A DNA stretch of 40,377 nt, from contig NZ_NRRL01000071.1 of assembly GCF_016583645.1 (NCBI RefSeq), positions 1 to 40,377 on the forward strand. The letters run 5' to 3'. The DNA comes from Rhodovibrio sodomensis (lineage in GTDB: Bacteria; Pseudomonadota; Alphaproteobacteria; Kiloniellales; Rhodovibrionaceae). This document shows positions 15,837 through 25,993 of this stretch, piece after piece; the first letter of the stretch is position 1, and every line of letters begins with the position of its first letter. A model generated the notes under the pieces. The model ran no database searches, was not told the origin of the DNA, and saw only the letters and a list, made by a program, of their open reading frames with translations. Both the position numbers and the translations under genes were made by a program.

Positions 15837-15922
15837 GCGGGCGTGGCGGAACCGGTAGACGCACGGGACTTAAAATCCCGGGGCCACAGGCCGTGGGGGT
15901 TCGAGTCCCCCCGCCCGCACCA
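15837..15922 (+). tRNA. tRNA-Leu (anticodon UAA)
   Basis: An 86-nt type II tRNA with the acceptor stem GCGGGCG paired to CGCCCGC and an encoded ACCA end. The anticodon loop CTTAAAA sits in a CGGGA/TCCCG stem (anticodon TAA), followed by a long variable arm and a GTTCGAGTC T-loop region. The D-loop has the usual ACCGGTAGAC. It reads UUA and is the insertion target of the island; its 3' 57 bp are duplicated at 39,862. Confidence 0.97.
15866..15922 (+). repeat. attL core (3' end of tRNA-Leu)
   Basis: These 57 bp start in the anticodon stem (GGACTTAAAATCCCGGGG) and run through the CCA end. They are identical to 39,862-39,918. This is the crossover region for the island integrase encoded at 16,034. 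Confidence 0.95.
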
Positions 15923-15973
15923 CGCGGATACTGCGGATTTTGCAGTTTGGACGGGTTGAACGAACGTCTGCCA

Positions 15974-15993
15974 TGGTGCACTGGTGGTGCAAC
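15974..15993 (+). promoter_or_regulatory. Possible integrase arm-type site, left end
   Basis: TGGTGCACTGGTGGTGCAAC lies 51 bp inside attL and matches 17 of 20 bases of the motif at 39,729, in the same orientation. It overlaps a 13-bp exact tandem repeat, GTGCAACAGACAA (15,987-15,999 and 16,000-16,012). Repeated short motifs near att cores are typical binding sites of the N-terminal domain of tyrosine integrases. Confidence 0.55.
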
Positions 15994-16033
15994 AGACAAG
16001 TGCAACAGACAAGAGCAGCACCGAGGCTGCAAC

Positions 16034-17113
16034 ATGGCGTCTATACAGAAGCTCAAGGATGGCGACGGACGAAACCGGTACAAGGTTCAAGTTCGGCGCA
16101 AGGGCGTTCGAACACAAACAGCTCGATTCGACCGAAAACGCGACGCTGAAGGGTGGGCCGCGCAACAAGAGGCGGCGATCCAGGAAAACCGGCACTTTCG
16201 GTCGGCTGAGGCGAAAAGGCGCACCGTCGCCGATCTGATCGATCGGTACGAGAAGTCGGTCCTTCCCCAAAAGCGATCCCAGGAACACCAGCGGCGACAA
16301 CTGGAACGCTGGCGCGAGGAACTGGGCCATATCGTCCTCGCCGAACTGACGCCCGGAGCGGTAGCTGAAGCCCGCGACAACATCGCCGCCGACACCGTCC
16401 GCGGCGACCGGAAGAGAAGTCCGGGCAGCGTGAATCGTTATCTTGCGGCGCTGGGCCACGCTCTCAAAGTGGGTGCCGAAGAATGGGGGTGGCTCGAGCA
16501 CTCGCCCATGAGCAGTGTGCGCAAGCTGAAAGAGCCTAAAGGGCGTGTTCGCTATCTCAACGAGACCGAGCGCGTCAGGCTACTGAACGCCTGCAAGGAG
16601 AGTCGCGAACCGCTCCTGTACCCGATCGTGCTGATCGCTATGCTAACCGGAATGCGGAAAGGCGAGCTGCTGTCCCTGACCTGGGACCAGGTGGACCTGG
16701 AACGCAGCCGGGTCATCCTCCATGATACGAAGAACGATGAGCGGCGGCCTGTTTCACTACCGCGGCCGGCTCGTGAGCAGCTCGAGCCGCTCCAGGCTGA
16801 CGCCACCTCAGACGCTGTCTACGTTTTCCCGAACGCCGACGGGACCAAACCGATCGACATCCGGGCCGCTTGGGAGGCGGCTCGCGAATTGGCAGGCCTC
16901 CAGGACTTCAGATTCCATGACCTCAGGCACACCACCGCGTCGTATCTGGCGATGAACAACGCGTCAGTGGCCGAAATCGCCGCAGTTCTGGGACACAAGT
17001 CCCTCCAGATGACGCAGCGCTACGCACACCTCTCGGAGCAGCACGCAGCCGATGTCGTGGAACGGATGAGCCAGGAGGTCATGCCCACAGACAGAAACAC
17101 GGAGGAGCTATGA
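16034..17113 (+). CDS. Island integrase (tyrosine recombinase)
   Basis: A 359-residue phage-type integrase. An N-terminal arm-binding domain (about 1-60, with YKVQVRRKGVRTQTARF) is followed by a core-binding SAM-like domain (65-160) and the catalytic domain. Catalytic residues visible are Arg208 (TGMRKGELL), Lys233, His295 and Arg298 (FHDLRHT), His321 (LGHKSL) and Tyr330 (TQRYAHL). The ATG at 16034 is chosen because it follows a GAGG and gives the normal domain start; the frame is open back into the tRNA but that part is not protein-like. It lies directly inside attL and should catalyse integration at tRNA-Leu. Its stop overlaps the next gene by ATGA. Confidence 0.93.
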   Translation: MASIQKLKDGDGRNRYKVQVRRKGVRTQTARFDRKRDAEGWAAQQEAAIQENRHFRSAEAKRRTVADLIDRYEKSVLPQKRSQEHQRRQLERWREELGHIVLAELTPGAVAEARDNIAADTVRGDRKRSPGSVNRYLAALGHALKVGAEEWGWLEHSPMSSVRKLKEPKGRVRYLNETERVRLLNACKESREPLLYPIVLIAMLTGMRKGELLSLTWDQVDLERSRVILHDTKNDERRPVSLPRPAREQLEPLQADATSDAVYVFPNADGTKPIDIRAAWEAARELAGLQDFRFHDLRHTTASYLAMNNASVAEIAAVLGHKSLQMTQRYAHLSEQHAADVVERMSQEVMPTDRNTEEL

Positions 17114-17700
17114 CCTCGCCGCTGTTTCTGGCGGCCTGGGCCACCGCGCCGACCTGGTCGTTACGCGAGGCCGCATTGCTGCTTCACGGGCACGATCCGG
17201 ACCGTGAAGACGTGCCGATCGGGGAGAAGATCAAGACCCCAGTTTCCCAAACGTACTACTGGCTCAAAAAAGAATACATTACAGGTCAGCTTACGGCTGT
17301 AGCAGGGACTGACGACGAACCGCGCTTCGGCCCCGGCACAATCATCCGGCGCCGTCTTGCGAAGCGATACCACGTGAGTCCGAAACTACACGAGGCGTGG
17401 GAGAACGGTGGCCACCTCTCGGGAAACGCGTCCCAAGCTGAGATGGCTTTTTATCATTACAGGTTGGCAGCGCAGACGATCTGGCAGGACCATCCGGAGA
17501 TCACGCTCGACGAGATGGCGCAACTCTTAGCACAGCTCCCCCACTATACCGGAACGGATGTTATCCCACCGCGTGCACCCGAAACGATTAAGGGTAAGTA
17601 TTTGACGGGCATCAGCCCGCGTCATCGCGGCCGGCCGAGCAAGAAGGAACCGACCGGCGACATCAATCTGGCGGCCGTGGCCCAAAAAATAGCCGCGTAA
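17110..17700 (+). CDS. Hypothetical protein co-translated with the integrase
   Basis: A 196-residue protein overlapping the integrase stop by 4 nt (ATGA), so probably in the same transcript. No known domain is seen. The N-terminal part (WATAPTWSLREAALLLHGHDPD) looks like a short helical, possibly helix-turn-helix, module. The C-terminus is basic with a GRPSKKEP segment that could contact DNA. Position suggests an accessory factor of integration or a regulator, but this is inference only. Confidence 0.75.
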   Translation: MTSPLFLAAWATAPTWSLREAALLLHGHDPDREDVPIGEKIKTPVSQTYYWLKKEYITGQLTAVAGTDDEPRFGPGTIIRRRLAKRYHVSPKLHEAWENGGHLSGNASQAEMAFYHYRLAAQTIWQDHPEITLDEMAQLLAQLPHYTGTDVIPPRAPETIKGKYLTGISPRHRGRPSKKEPTGDINLAAVAQKIAA

Positions 17701-17719
17701 TATAGCCGGCGAAGTCTAC

Positions 17720-17737
17720 GGTAGTTCATGAACCACC
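17720..17737. promoter_or_regulatory. Palindrome upstream of the excisionase-like gene
   Basis: GGTAGTTCATGAACCACC is an 18-bp inverted repeat with one mismatched pair, centred on GTTCATGAAC. It lies 63 bp before the excisionase-like start codon in the 100-bp gap after 17,700, so it is a plausible operator. Confidence 0.4.
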
Positions 17738-17800
17738 CTCCTCGGGTTTGATCTGATCCCACTGCAAATCATGGAAACGGAGAGACCAAGGAGGGTACTC

Positions 17801-18082
17801 ATGAACAACCAGCAGAACGCCTCGCCGAAGCGCATCGTCCGCGCCACGCAGGTCCCGGAAACCCCGGGCTACAACTGGCTCTCGATGTCAGCGCTGCGCC
17901 ACCTCATCCACGAGGCGCGGCCCCGGGTTAACAGCCGGGGCGAGACGATTCCCGGTAACGGGCTCGAAGAGGCTGGCGCCGTCGTCCGGGTTGGCCGGCG
18001 CGTGCTGATTGACCTCGACCAGCTGGATGCATGGATCGAGCGGCACCGCGGCTTGAAAAACGACAACAACAAGGCGGGCTGA
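17801..18082 (+). CDS. Excisionase-like helix-turn-helix protein
   Basis: A 93-residue protein with the layout of small AlpA/Xis-type wHTH proteins. A helix (LSMSALRHLIHEA) is followed by a loop and the wing with basic VVRVGRRVLIDLDQLDAWIERHR near residues 60-82. The ATG at 17801 follows a strong AAGGAGG; a frame extension to 17771 has no such site. Proteins of this type bend DNA at att sites to direct excision, or activate the integrase gene. The location two genes from the integrase supports that role. It converges on hsdR with a 24-bp gap. Confidence 0.75.
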   Translation: MNNQQNASPKRIVRATQVPETPGYNWLSMSALRHLIHEARPRVNSRGETIPGNGLEEAGAVVRVGRRVLIDLDQLDAWIERHRGLKNDNNKAG

Positions 18083-18106
18083 GACAGACCCGAAGAGTCC
18101 AACCGG

Positions 18107-21100
18107 CTACGCCGCCCATTTGGCCGTGACCACCTCGGCCTGCTGCAGGACGGTCTGCACAGCAGCGTCCTGCAGGTCGGGCGGGTAGCCGTATTTCCTT
18201 AAAATCCTTTTGACGAGCACGCGCATCTGCGCTCGTGCCCCTTCGCGGTGCGCCCAATCCACAGTGACGTTCTTCTTGACCTGGTTCAGCAGTTCCTGGG
18301 CGATGACCTTCAACTGATCGTTACCCATCACCTCGACCGCGCTCTCGTTGTCGGCCAACGCGTCGTAGAACGCCACCTCATCGGGATCGAGCCCTTCTTC
18401 CGCGCCGCGTTCCTGCGCCGCGCGGATTTCCTTGGCCATGTCGATGAGTTCCTGGAGGACCTCGGCTGTCGTTACGGCGTTGCTGTGGTAGCGCGCGATC
18501 GCCTCGTCGAGACGTTCCGAGAAGCGCTTGCTCTCCACGACGTTGGTCTTGCTGCGCGACCGGATCTGATCGTTGACCAGCTTCCTCAGCGCCTCAAGGG
18601 CAAGGTTCTTCTGTTTCGTCTGCTGGATCTCCGCGAGGAAGTCGTCCGAGAGGATCGAGATATCCGGTCGGCTGATCCCCGCCGCCTCCATGATGTCGAC
18701 GATGTCCGTCGACGCGACCGATCGGCTGACGATCTGCTGGACCGCCAGGTCGCGCTCGGCATCGGTCTTGCTGCCGCTCGAGGTGCTCTTGACGAGGGCT
18801 GCGCGGATCGCCTGGAAGAAGCCGATCTCGTCGCGGAGCTCGCGGGCCTTATCGGTCGCGCTCGCCAGAGCGTAAGCTTTCGAGAGGGCGAGCACCTCGT
18901 CGTTGAAACGTCGGCGGGCGCGCTTTTTCCCCTCCTCGCTCGTCTCCTGCGCGGCCCACTCCTGCTGCTTCTGCAGGATCCACTCGATCGCCTGCCCCAT
19001 CACCTGGAGCCGCTGTTGCGATGTGCCGGTCAACGCGAGGCTGTAGTCGAAGCCGTGGAACATGCTCGACACGACTTCGTACTTCTCCTGAAGCAGTTCG
19101 ACGGCCTCGGCTTCGTCGACACCGGCGTACTGCTGGTCCTTCTTGGAGTACTGCCCGAGCGCATTTTTCAGGTTTTGGGCGATGCCGATGTAATCGACGA
19201 CGAGCCCGGCTGGCTTGTTCCGGAACACGCGGTTGACGCGCGCGATCGCCTGCATGAGGCCGTGGCCCTTCATGGGTTTGTCGACGTACATCGTGTGAAG
19301 ACAGGGCACGTCGAAGCCGGTGAGCCACATGTCGCGCACGAGCACCATCTTCAGCGGATCCGACGGGTCCTTCATCCGGTTGGCGATGTAGTCGCGGCCG
19401 GCCTTGTTCCGCACGTGCGGCTGGAAGTCGGATGGATCGCTGGCAGCCCCGGTCATCACGACCTTGATCGCGCCGCCGTCGTCACTGTCGCTGTGCCAGT
19501 CTGGCCTGAGCTTTACGATCTCGTTGTAGAGCGCCACACAGATGCGCCGGCTCATGCACACCACGAGCGCTTTGCCGTCCAAGCCGGTGATCCGGGCTTC
19601 GAAGTGATCGACGATGTCCTGGGCCACGAGCCGGAGGCGCTCTTCCGCGCCCACCAAGGCCTCCGTCTGCGCCCACTTCCGTTTCTGCCGCTCGCGTTGG
19701 TCTTCCGGATCCTGCTCCGTCAGGGCCTCGATTTCGGCGTCGATCTCGGGCTTCTTGTCCTCCGGCAGCTGGATCCGAGCCAGACGGCTCTCGTAGTAAA
19801 TCGGCACTGTGACGCCATCCTCGACGGCGCGGCTGATGTCGTAGACGTCGATGTAGGTGCCGAAGACCGCCGGCGTGTTCTTGTCTTCCTGCTCGATTGG
19901 CGTGCCGGTGAACCCGATGAACGAGGCGTTCGGGAGTGCGTCGCGCAGGTACTTCGCGAACCCGTAAGACACCTCGCCCGTGGCATCGGAAAACTTCGCG
20001 CTGAAGCCGTACTGACTGCGGTGCGCCTCGTCCGCGATCACGACCACGTTCCGCCGGTCGGTCAGGACCGGCACGTGGTCCTGCTCCGACGTTGGGGCGA
20101 ACTTCTGGATCGTCGTGAAGATGACACCACCGGCCTGGCGGTTCAGCGCCTCCTGCAGGTCGGCGCGGCTCTCGGCCTGATACGGCGTCTGGCGGATCAG
20201 GTCCTTGCACATCGAGAAGGTCCCGAACAGCTGCCCGTCCAGGTCATTACGGTCGGTCAGAACGACCAGTGTCGGGTTCTCCATTGCCGGATGCTTGACG
20301 ATCTTGCCGGCGTAAAAGGCCATCAGGAGGCTCTTGCCCGCGCCCTGCGTGTGCCAGATGACGCCGACGCGCCCATCCCCTTGCGGATCCGAGGCTTCGA
20401 CGGTCTTCTCAACGGCCTTCTTGACGCCGTGGAACTGGTGGTAGCCGGCGACGATTTTGGCGGTCTCAGAGCCGGTGTCACCGAAAACCGTGAAGTCCCG
20501 AAGCAGATCCAGGAAACGCGAGGGCTCGAAGATCCCCTGAATCACCGTGCCGAGTTCCGGTGAGCCTTTGGGTGCCAGATCACTGCCATCCGTCGTACGC
20601 CACGGCATGAAGCGCTCGAGATCGGCCGTCAGCGACCCGACCCGCGCCTCCAGGCCATCGGATGTGACGTTGATGACGTTGGTCCGGAAGAGGGACGGGA
20701 TATCGGTCTTGTAGGTCTGCAGCTGGTTGAAGGCCGCCTCCAGGGTGGCGTGCTCGCCTCCAGGGTTCTTCAGCTCGAGCACCGCGAGGGGCAAACCGTT
20801 CACGAAAACGACAACGTCCGCGCGCCGGTTCTTTTGATTCTCAACGACCGTGACCTGGTTTACAGCGAGCCAGTCATTGTTAGCAGGATCGTCAAAATCC
20901 AAAAGCCTGGCCGTTTCGGTTGCCAGGCTCCCGTCTTCCCGCGTGATTTCGACGTTTACGCTTTCGGCCAAAAGCCCGTGTATCCGCCTGTTCTCAGGGA
21001 TCAGCGCAGGACTCTCCATGCGCCGTACGGTTGCCTCGACGTTCTCAAGGGCATCCCTGGAAAGATGAGGGTTTAGCCGATTAAGAGTGTCCCGGAACCG

Positions 21101-21247
21101 TTGGCCGAGAATGACATTGTCATAACTCAGTCGCTCAGGTCTACTGCCTTCTGGCCCGATTTCTGGACTGTGTTCGACCCCGTAACCGAGCTCAGAAAAC
21201 CATGAGAGCGCTGCGTCCTCGACTGCGTTTTCACCAACCGCCGTCAA
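18107..21247 (-). CDS. hsdR: Type I restriction enzyme, HsdR subunit
   Basis: A 1,046-residue motor/nuclease subunit of a type I restriction-modification enzyme, of normal length. The N-terminal PD-(D/E)XK nuclease shows Asp144 and Glu158-Leu-Lys160 (ADVVVFVNGLPLAVLELK). It is followed by superfamily 2 helicase motifs: Walker A GAGKS at 302-306 and DEAH at 406-409, with SFIGFTGTPIEQ and the later IARVNRVFR arginine-finger motif. The C-terminal helical domain binds the methylase. It starts at a TTG that overlaps the hsdS stop (TTGA), so it is translationally coupled to hsdS. The IS inside hsdS is therefore likely to lower its expression. The frame is intact throughout. Confidence 0.96.
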   Translation of the reverse strand: MTAVGENAVEDAALSWFSELGYGVEHSPEIGPEGSRPERLSYDNVILGQRFRDTLNRLNPHLSRDALENVEATVRRMESPALIPENRRIHGLLAESVNVEITREDGSLATETARLLDFDDPANNDWLAVNQVTVVENQKNRRADVVVFVNGLPLAVLELKNPGGEHATLEAAFNQLQTYKTDIPSLFRTNVINVTSDGLEARVGSLTADLERFMPWRTTDGSDLAPKGSPELGTVIQGIFEPSRFLDLLRDFTVFGDTGSETAKIVAGYHQFHGVKKAVEKTVEASDPQGDGRVGVIWHTQGAGKSLLMAFYAGKIVKHPAMENPTLVVLTDRNDLDGQLFGTFSMCKDLIRQTPYQAESRADLQEALNRQAGGVIFTTIQKFAPTSEQDHVPVLTDRRNVVVIADEAHRSQYGFSAKFSDATGEVSYGFAKYLRDALPNASFIGFTGTPIEQEDKNTPAVFGTYIDVYDISRAVEDGVTVPIYYESRLARIQLPEDKKPEIDAEIEALTEQDPEDQRERQKRKWAQTEALVGAEERLRLVAQDIVDHFEARITGLDGKALVVCMSRRICVALYNEIVKLRPDWHSDSDDGGAIKVVMTGAASDPSDFQPHVRNKAGRDYIANRMKDPSDPLKMVLVRDMWLTGFDVPCLHTMYVDKPMKGHGLMQAIARVNRVFRNKPAGLVVDYIGIAQNLKNALGQYSKKDQQYAGVDEAEAVELLQEKYEVVSSMFHGFDYSLALTGTSQQRLQVMGQAIEWILQKQQEWAAQETSEEGKKRARRRFNDEVLALSKAYALASATDKARELRDEIGFFQAIRAALVKSTSSGSKTDAERDLAVQQIVSRSVASTDIVDIMEAAGISRPDISILSDDFLAEIQQTKQKNLALEALRKLVNDQIRSRSKTNVVESKRFSERLDEAIARYHSNAVTTAEVLQELIDMAKEIRAAQERGAEEGLDPDEVAFYDALADNESAVEVMGNDQLKVIAQELLNQVKKNVTVDWAHREGARAQMRVLVKRILRKYGYPPDLQDAAVQTVLQQAEVVTAKWAA

Positions 21248-22088
21248 GCCGCATCTCCTGAACCAATCTCCGCATCCCTAATTTCGGCCTCGCCAGAAAT
21301 AAGTCGTGGCAACAGAATATCTCTCATTTGCCTTAATTTTTGATTCTCGAAAACGTTTTGGCGTATCCGTTCATCGAACGGTTCACACAACTTTTCAAAT
21401 TCACTCACAAGATTGTCCGATGGTCTCATAGCGCTCAAAGACCGGAATTGTTTTTTGTTTATTGAACCAAAAACAGTTCCCGTATCCTCAAAAACTCGGA
21501 TTTGCTCCTGTATCTGCTTCACCGCTTGGTACGTATACGACCTCCCACCGAGTCGATGGCGAACGGCTGCCACACCCCGTCCGATACAACATTTTTCCGG
21601 TGCCATATTTATTTCACCAACCGGGGCACGAACGCTAACCAACGTATCATCTCTGTAAGCTAGACGAGTTGGCTGCGTACAAAACATCCTAATCGTCGGG
21701 TATCTCGGCCCAAAATCAGTTCGCCCCTGGAAGAACGGGACACCGATATGATTAGCGTTATAGCTATCGCCAGGCGGAGCTTGGCCCATGGTTAACGTGA
21801 ATTCGTCGCCAACGACAGACGTGTACCACCCCTCCGGCTTCCCTTCATCATCCAAGCGCGCAGGAAACAGATCCCAGATCTCAGGGCTCAGATAGGGTTC
21901 GCGCCCTTCCATCTTCGCACGGACCGGACCGAAATCGACGAACCAGTCCTTGAAGATGGCGCGCGCCATCGCTTCGAGTGTTTCATTCATCCGCAAACTT
22001 AAGTTGATTTTATCATCAAGAGCGCCAAGAACATGAGAGATTTGTTGTTGCACAAATAATGAAGGGAGCGGAATTTTTAGTCTTCCAA
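21244..22088 (-). pseudogene. hsdS: 3' part of hsdS interrupted by an ISL3 element
   Basis: This is the C-terminal two thirds of the type I specificity subunit. It begins in frame right after the IS (LGRLKIPLP...). It contains the central conserved helix (INLSLRMNETLEAMARAIF), the second target recognition domain (about 65 to 220 residues in) and the distal conserved helix (NQKLRQMRDILLPRLISGEAEI). A GTG at 22053 could start a free-standing 269-residue product with one TRD and both conserved helices, the layout of functional half-size HsdS proteins. Joined to the 5' part through one copy of the 8-bp duplication it restores a 403-residue frame. Confidence 0.92.
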
Positions 22089-22096
22089 GGTCTTTT
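22089..22096. repeat. 8-bp target site duplication, left copy
   Basis: GGTCTTTT flanks the IS on this side and is repeated exactly at 23,526-23,533. The length of 8 bp is the one usual for ISL3-family insertions. Confidence 0.9.
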
Positions 22097-23525
22097 GGCG
22101 CTCTGACGCTTCAAATGGATTTCGAGATATCGCCGATCGGGGCTGCGAGCAGGTAGATCATGGCGATGAAGGTGGCCGGGCTGCTGTAGCCACGTGCCCG
22201 GTGGCGGGCAGCCTGGAAGATCGAGTTCAGGCCCTCCAGGCGGGCGTTGGAATGGGTTGAGTACCAGCGCTGGATGATCCGGTCGATCTGCTGCCGGACG
22301 GTGGCGATCGCCTTGCGGACGGGTGCCAGCGCTTCGTCGCCGGCGGCCATCTCCTCGGCATGGTTCAGGAAGCGTGTCAGCCGCCAGCGGGCGGCCTGCG
22401 GGGTCGCGGCTTTCCGAACCCAGCGTAGCTTCTCCTTGATCTTGTACGCCTCCCCGGTGGCCAGGCCGAGGCGTTCGAGCTCGGCGAGCGCGTCGCGATC
22501 CCGGTCCTTCAGCGGGCCATCCCCGCCTTTCACGGTCGCCCACCGGGCGCCCTTGGGCATCTTGGTCTGCTTGGCCTCACTACGGCGCACGCTCTCCACC
22601 GCATCGGTGAACAGCTGAACGACGTGGAACCAGTCGACCGTCTGGCTGGCGTTCTCGAAGGTCTCGTCGACCGCGTTTTGGAAGGCGGCGGACATGTCGC
22701 AGACCACTTCAGCGATCGCCGCGCCGTCGCCGCCGTGGGCCTCCAGGAAGCGCCGGAACTGCCGCACGCAGTCCTTGCCCTTGCCCGGTGTGGCGAACAG
22801 CACAGGCTCGTCCTTACGGTCGAGGTCGATGAACACGGTGATGTAGCGATGCCCGCGCTTGGCGGCGGTCTCGTCGAACGCGACCGCACGCACCGCGCTC
22901 AGGTCCATGCGGGCGACCGCCCGGTGGACGTAGAACAGCACCACCCGCCACAGGCGCTTGTCGGTGACCGCCATCTGCCGGGCCGCCGCCGCGACCGGCA
23001 TCTCGCGCACCAGCGCCAGGGCGGCCTGCTCGAACAGCAGCGTGAAGCTGCTGCCCTCGCGCGCCCAGGGCACCTGGATCCGTTTGACGCCGTGGTCAGG
23101 GCAACTCACCCGCGGCACCGGGGCGGTGAGGTAGCAGTGATGCTGGAAAAAGTTCAGATGCCGCCAGGTCATCTCCTTGAAGTCGTGCGCCTTGCACGAC
23201 CGCCCGCACGTCGGACACGGGAACTGCGCCCCGCGGCGCGTGCCCACGCGCAGGTGCAGCTCGTGCGGCTGCTTGCTGGTGTCGAGGTGCTGATCGAGGA
23301 GCGTCCAGGGCTCCTCCAGACCGAGACCGAGGGCGAAGATGTCCTGGCTGCTGCTCACCGGAGCCTCCCGACCGCTGCTGCCGTTGGCCGCCGCGGCTGG
23401 CGGGCTCCGCCTTATGGAGGGGCTCCGCCCGCCAGCCGCGGCTCTACCCGTTCAACTCGGGGACCAACCTGCCGTGCAGCCGGGGCGAAGCGCCACCCGA
23501 AATCCATTCGCAGCGTCGAGGAGCC
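22097..23525 (-). mobile_element. ISL3-family insertion sequence in hsdS
   Basis: A 1,429-bp element with one transposase gene and imperfect terminal inverted repeats of about 30 bp (23 of 30 positions match). The repeats are at 22,097-22,126 (start GGCGCTCTGACGCTTCAAAT) and at 23,496-23,525 (reverse complement starts GGCTCCTCGACGCTGCGAAT). It is flanked by an 8-bp duplication. The ends were found by matching the two halves of hsdS: removal of the element plus one duplication gives an uninterrupted reading frame. The near identity of the flanks suggests a recent insertion. Confidence 0.94.
22111..23358 (-). CDS. ISL3-family transposase
   Basis: A 415-residue DDE transposase filling most of the IS. 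An N-terminal zinc-binding motif (CPTCGRSCKAH near 48-58 and SCPDHG near 85) is followed by an HTH and the catalytic core. Candidate catalytic acids are Asp162 (VAFDETAAKRGH), Asp221 (VVCDMSAAF) and Glu375 (NARLEGLNS, the highly typical C-terminal motif of the family). The stop codon lies within the left terminal repeat region. It is intact and of normal length, so the element may still be active. Confidence 0.95.
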   Translation of the reverse strand: MSSSQDIFALGLGLEEPWTLLDQHLDTSKQPHELHLRVGTRRGAQFPCPTCGRSCKAHDFKEMTWRHLNFFQHHCYLTAPVPRVSCPDHGVKRIQVPWAREGSSFTLLFEQAALALVREMPVAAAARQMAVTDKRLWRVVLFYVHRAVARMDLSAVRAVAFDETAAKRGHRYITVFIDLDRKDEPVLFATPGKGKDCVRQFRRFLEAHGGDGAAIAEVVCDMSAAFQNAVDETFENASQTVDWFHVVQLFTDAVESVRRSEAKQTKMPKGARWATVKGGDGPLKDRDRDALAELERLGLATGEAYKIKEKLRWVRKAATPQAARWRLTRFLNHAEEMAAGDEALAPVRKAIATVRQQIDRIIQRWYSTHSNARLEGLNSIFQAARHRARGYSSPATFIAMIYLLAAPIGDISKSI

Positions 23526-23884
23526 GGTCTTTTTGTGTAATAAGCGGGTTTGCGGCTCCACGATTCATACCGGCTGCTTCACCGATGACATTCTGAAGAG
23601 CATATCTAAGATAATGAGGGTATATACAGTCTTGATTAGGTCGTACTACAAGAGCGTTGTCGGACGGCCAGCAAGGCTCAGACGCGACAAAAAGCTTGCC
23701 AAGCGTGCCGACACGGCCCGTGATCAACACACCTGGGTCGAATAGTGCCGCATCTGTGAACCCGGATGGTCCGCCACCGCCAATAATTGGGACCGAGCAG
23801 CTCGCGGAGGGCGTGTTAGACACGATATTAGGACGCTTACCGCTGGTTATACGGGCCACTTCTGCCAAGGACGTTTCAGGCCAC

Positions 23885-23892
<8 letters not shown>
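23526..23892 (-). pseudogene. hsdS: 5' part of hsdS interrupted by an ISL3 element
   Basis: The first 122 residues of the type I specificity subunit carry most of the first target recognition domain (starting MAEWPETSLAEVARITSGKR and reaching NPLITQKD). The start overlaps the hsdM stop by 8 nt, so translation is coupled. Reading on into the IS adds about 24 foreign residues before a stop at 23,452, giving a truncated 146-residue product without conserved helices. Residues ITQKD plus LGRLKIPLP across the restored junction are typical HsdS, which confirms the join. The 8-bp duplication occupies 23,526-23,533. Confidence 0.92.
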
Positions 23893-25435
<1,543 letters not shown>

Positions 25436-25565
25436 GATAGGTCCGTTGTCCTGTGAATCGTGGCGCCGAAGGGCCTCGGCGTGCTGATCGGCCGCGCGTG
25501 CCCCAGGCGTAGCCCCTAGCGAGCCGTGGCTATTCTAGCCCAACTGATATGCGAGTCGCCTGACG

Positions 25566-25580
25566 TCTGCAACCTGCAGA
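25566..25580. promoter_or_regulatory. Candidate operator between hsdM and the RHH gene
   Basis: TCTGCAACCTGCAGA is a perfect 6-bp inverted repeat with a 3-bp spacer in the divergent 231-bp region (25,436-25,666). It could be bound by the ribbon-helix-helix product encoded 87 bp downstream. Confidence 0.4.
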
Positions 25581-25666
25581 ATATGAGCGCCTATCGACAA
25601 CGCGCGCGCAGAGCGCTCACGCTGCTGGCTCCACAAACCTTTTCGGAACCTGCGCAAGGAGGCGCT

Positions 25667-25951
25667 GTGTCCGTCACGATCCATAAGGCCAAACCGAGCA
25701 AGAAGGATCATACCAAGGCTGACGAGCGGCAACTCTCCGTCAGGCTGCCCAAGCATGTATTCCAAGCGCTGAAGCAGCGGGCATCCGAGGAAGAGACCAC
25801 GCTCCGGGCTCTCGTTCTGGATGCCGTCGTCCAGCACTACGGTCTCGAGGTCGCCCCGTCGGAAAAGAAAGACCGTCGACCTGAAGCCCGCAAGCTCCAG
25901 GCCCAGCTCTACCAGAAATACAAGAAGGGCGAGATCGACCCTGGCTCGTGA
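25667..25951 (+). CDS. Ribbon-helix-helix (CopG/Arc-like) DNA-binding protein
   Basis: A 94-residue protein starting at a GTG with AAGGAGG 4-5 nt upstream. The frame extends back to 25526 but without a signal. The RHH fold reads clearly: strand RQLSVRLP at 21-28, helix 1 HVFQALKQRASEE at 30-42, then TLRALVLDAVVQHYGL as helix 2. A charged C-terminal helix follows (ARKLQAQLYQKYKKGE). Such proteins are antitoxins or repressors. It lies between the hsd operon (divergent) and the membrane protein/nuclease pair, either of which it could regulate. Confidence 0.75.
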   Translation: MSVTIHKAKPSKKDHTKADERQLSVRLPKHVFQALKQRASEEETTLRALVLDAVVQHYGLEVAPSEKKDRRPEARKLQAQLYQKYKKGEIDPGS

Positions 25952-25968
25952 TCTGGCCCGAGGCCGCT
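25952..25968. repeat. 17-bp direct repeat, copy 1
   Basis: TCTGGCCCGAGGCCGCT starts immediately after the stop of the RHH gene and recurs exactly at 36,550-36,566 in the same orientation. The two copies bracket about 10.6 kb of cargo. Confidence 0.7.
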
Positions 25969-25993
25969 CAGACATCTAACAGTCTCACAGCCT

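Noticed and set aside
15893..16033. Upstream extension of the island integrase frame into the tRNA
   Set aside because: The added 47 residues are translated tRNA and att sequence. The ATG at 16034 has a GAGG and the correct domain start.
18248..20563. A 771-codon plus-strand open frame opposite hsdR
   Set aside because: It lies wholly antisense to hsdR, which has complete catalytic motifs. The antisense product is a codon-bias artefact.
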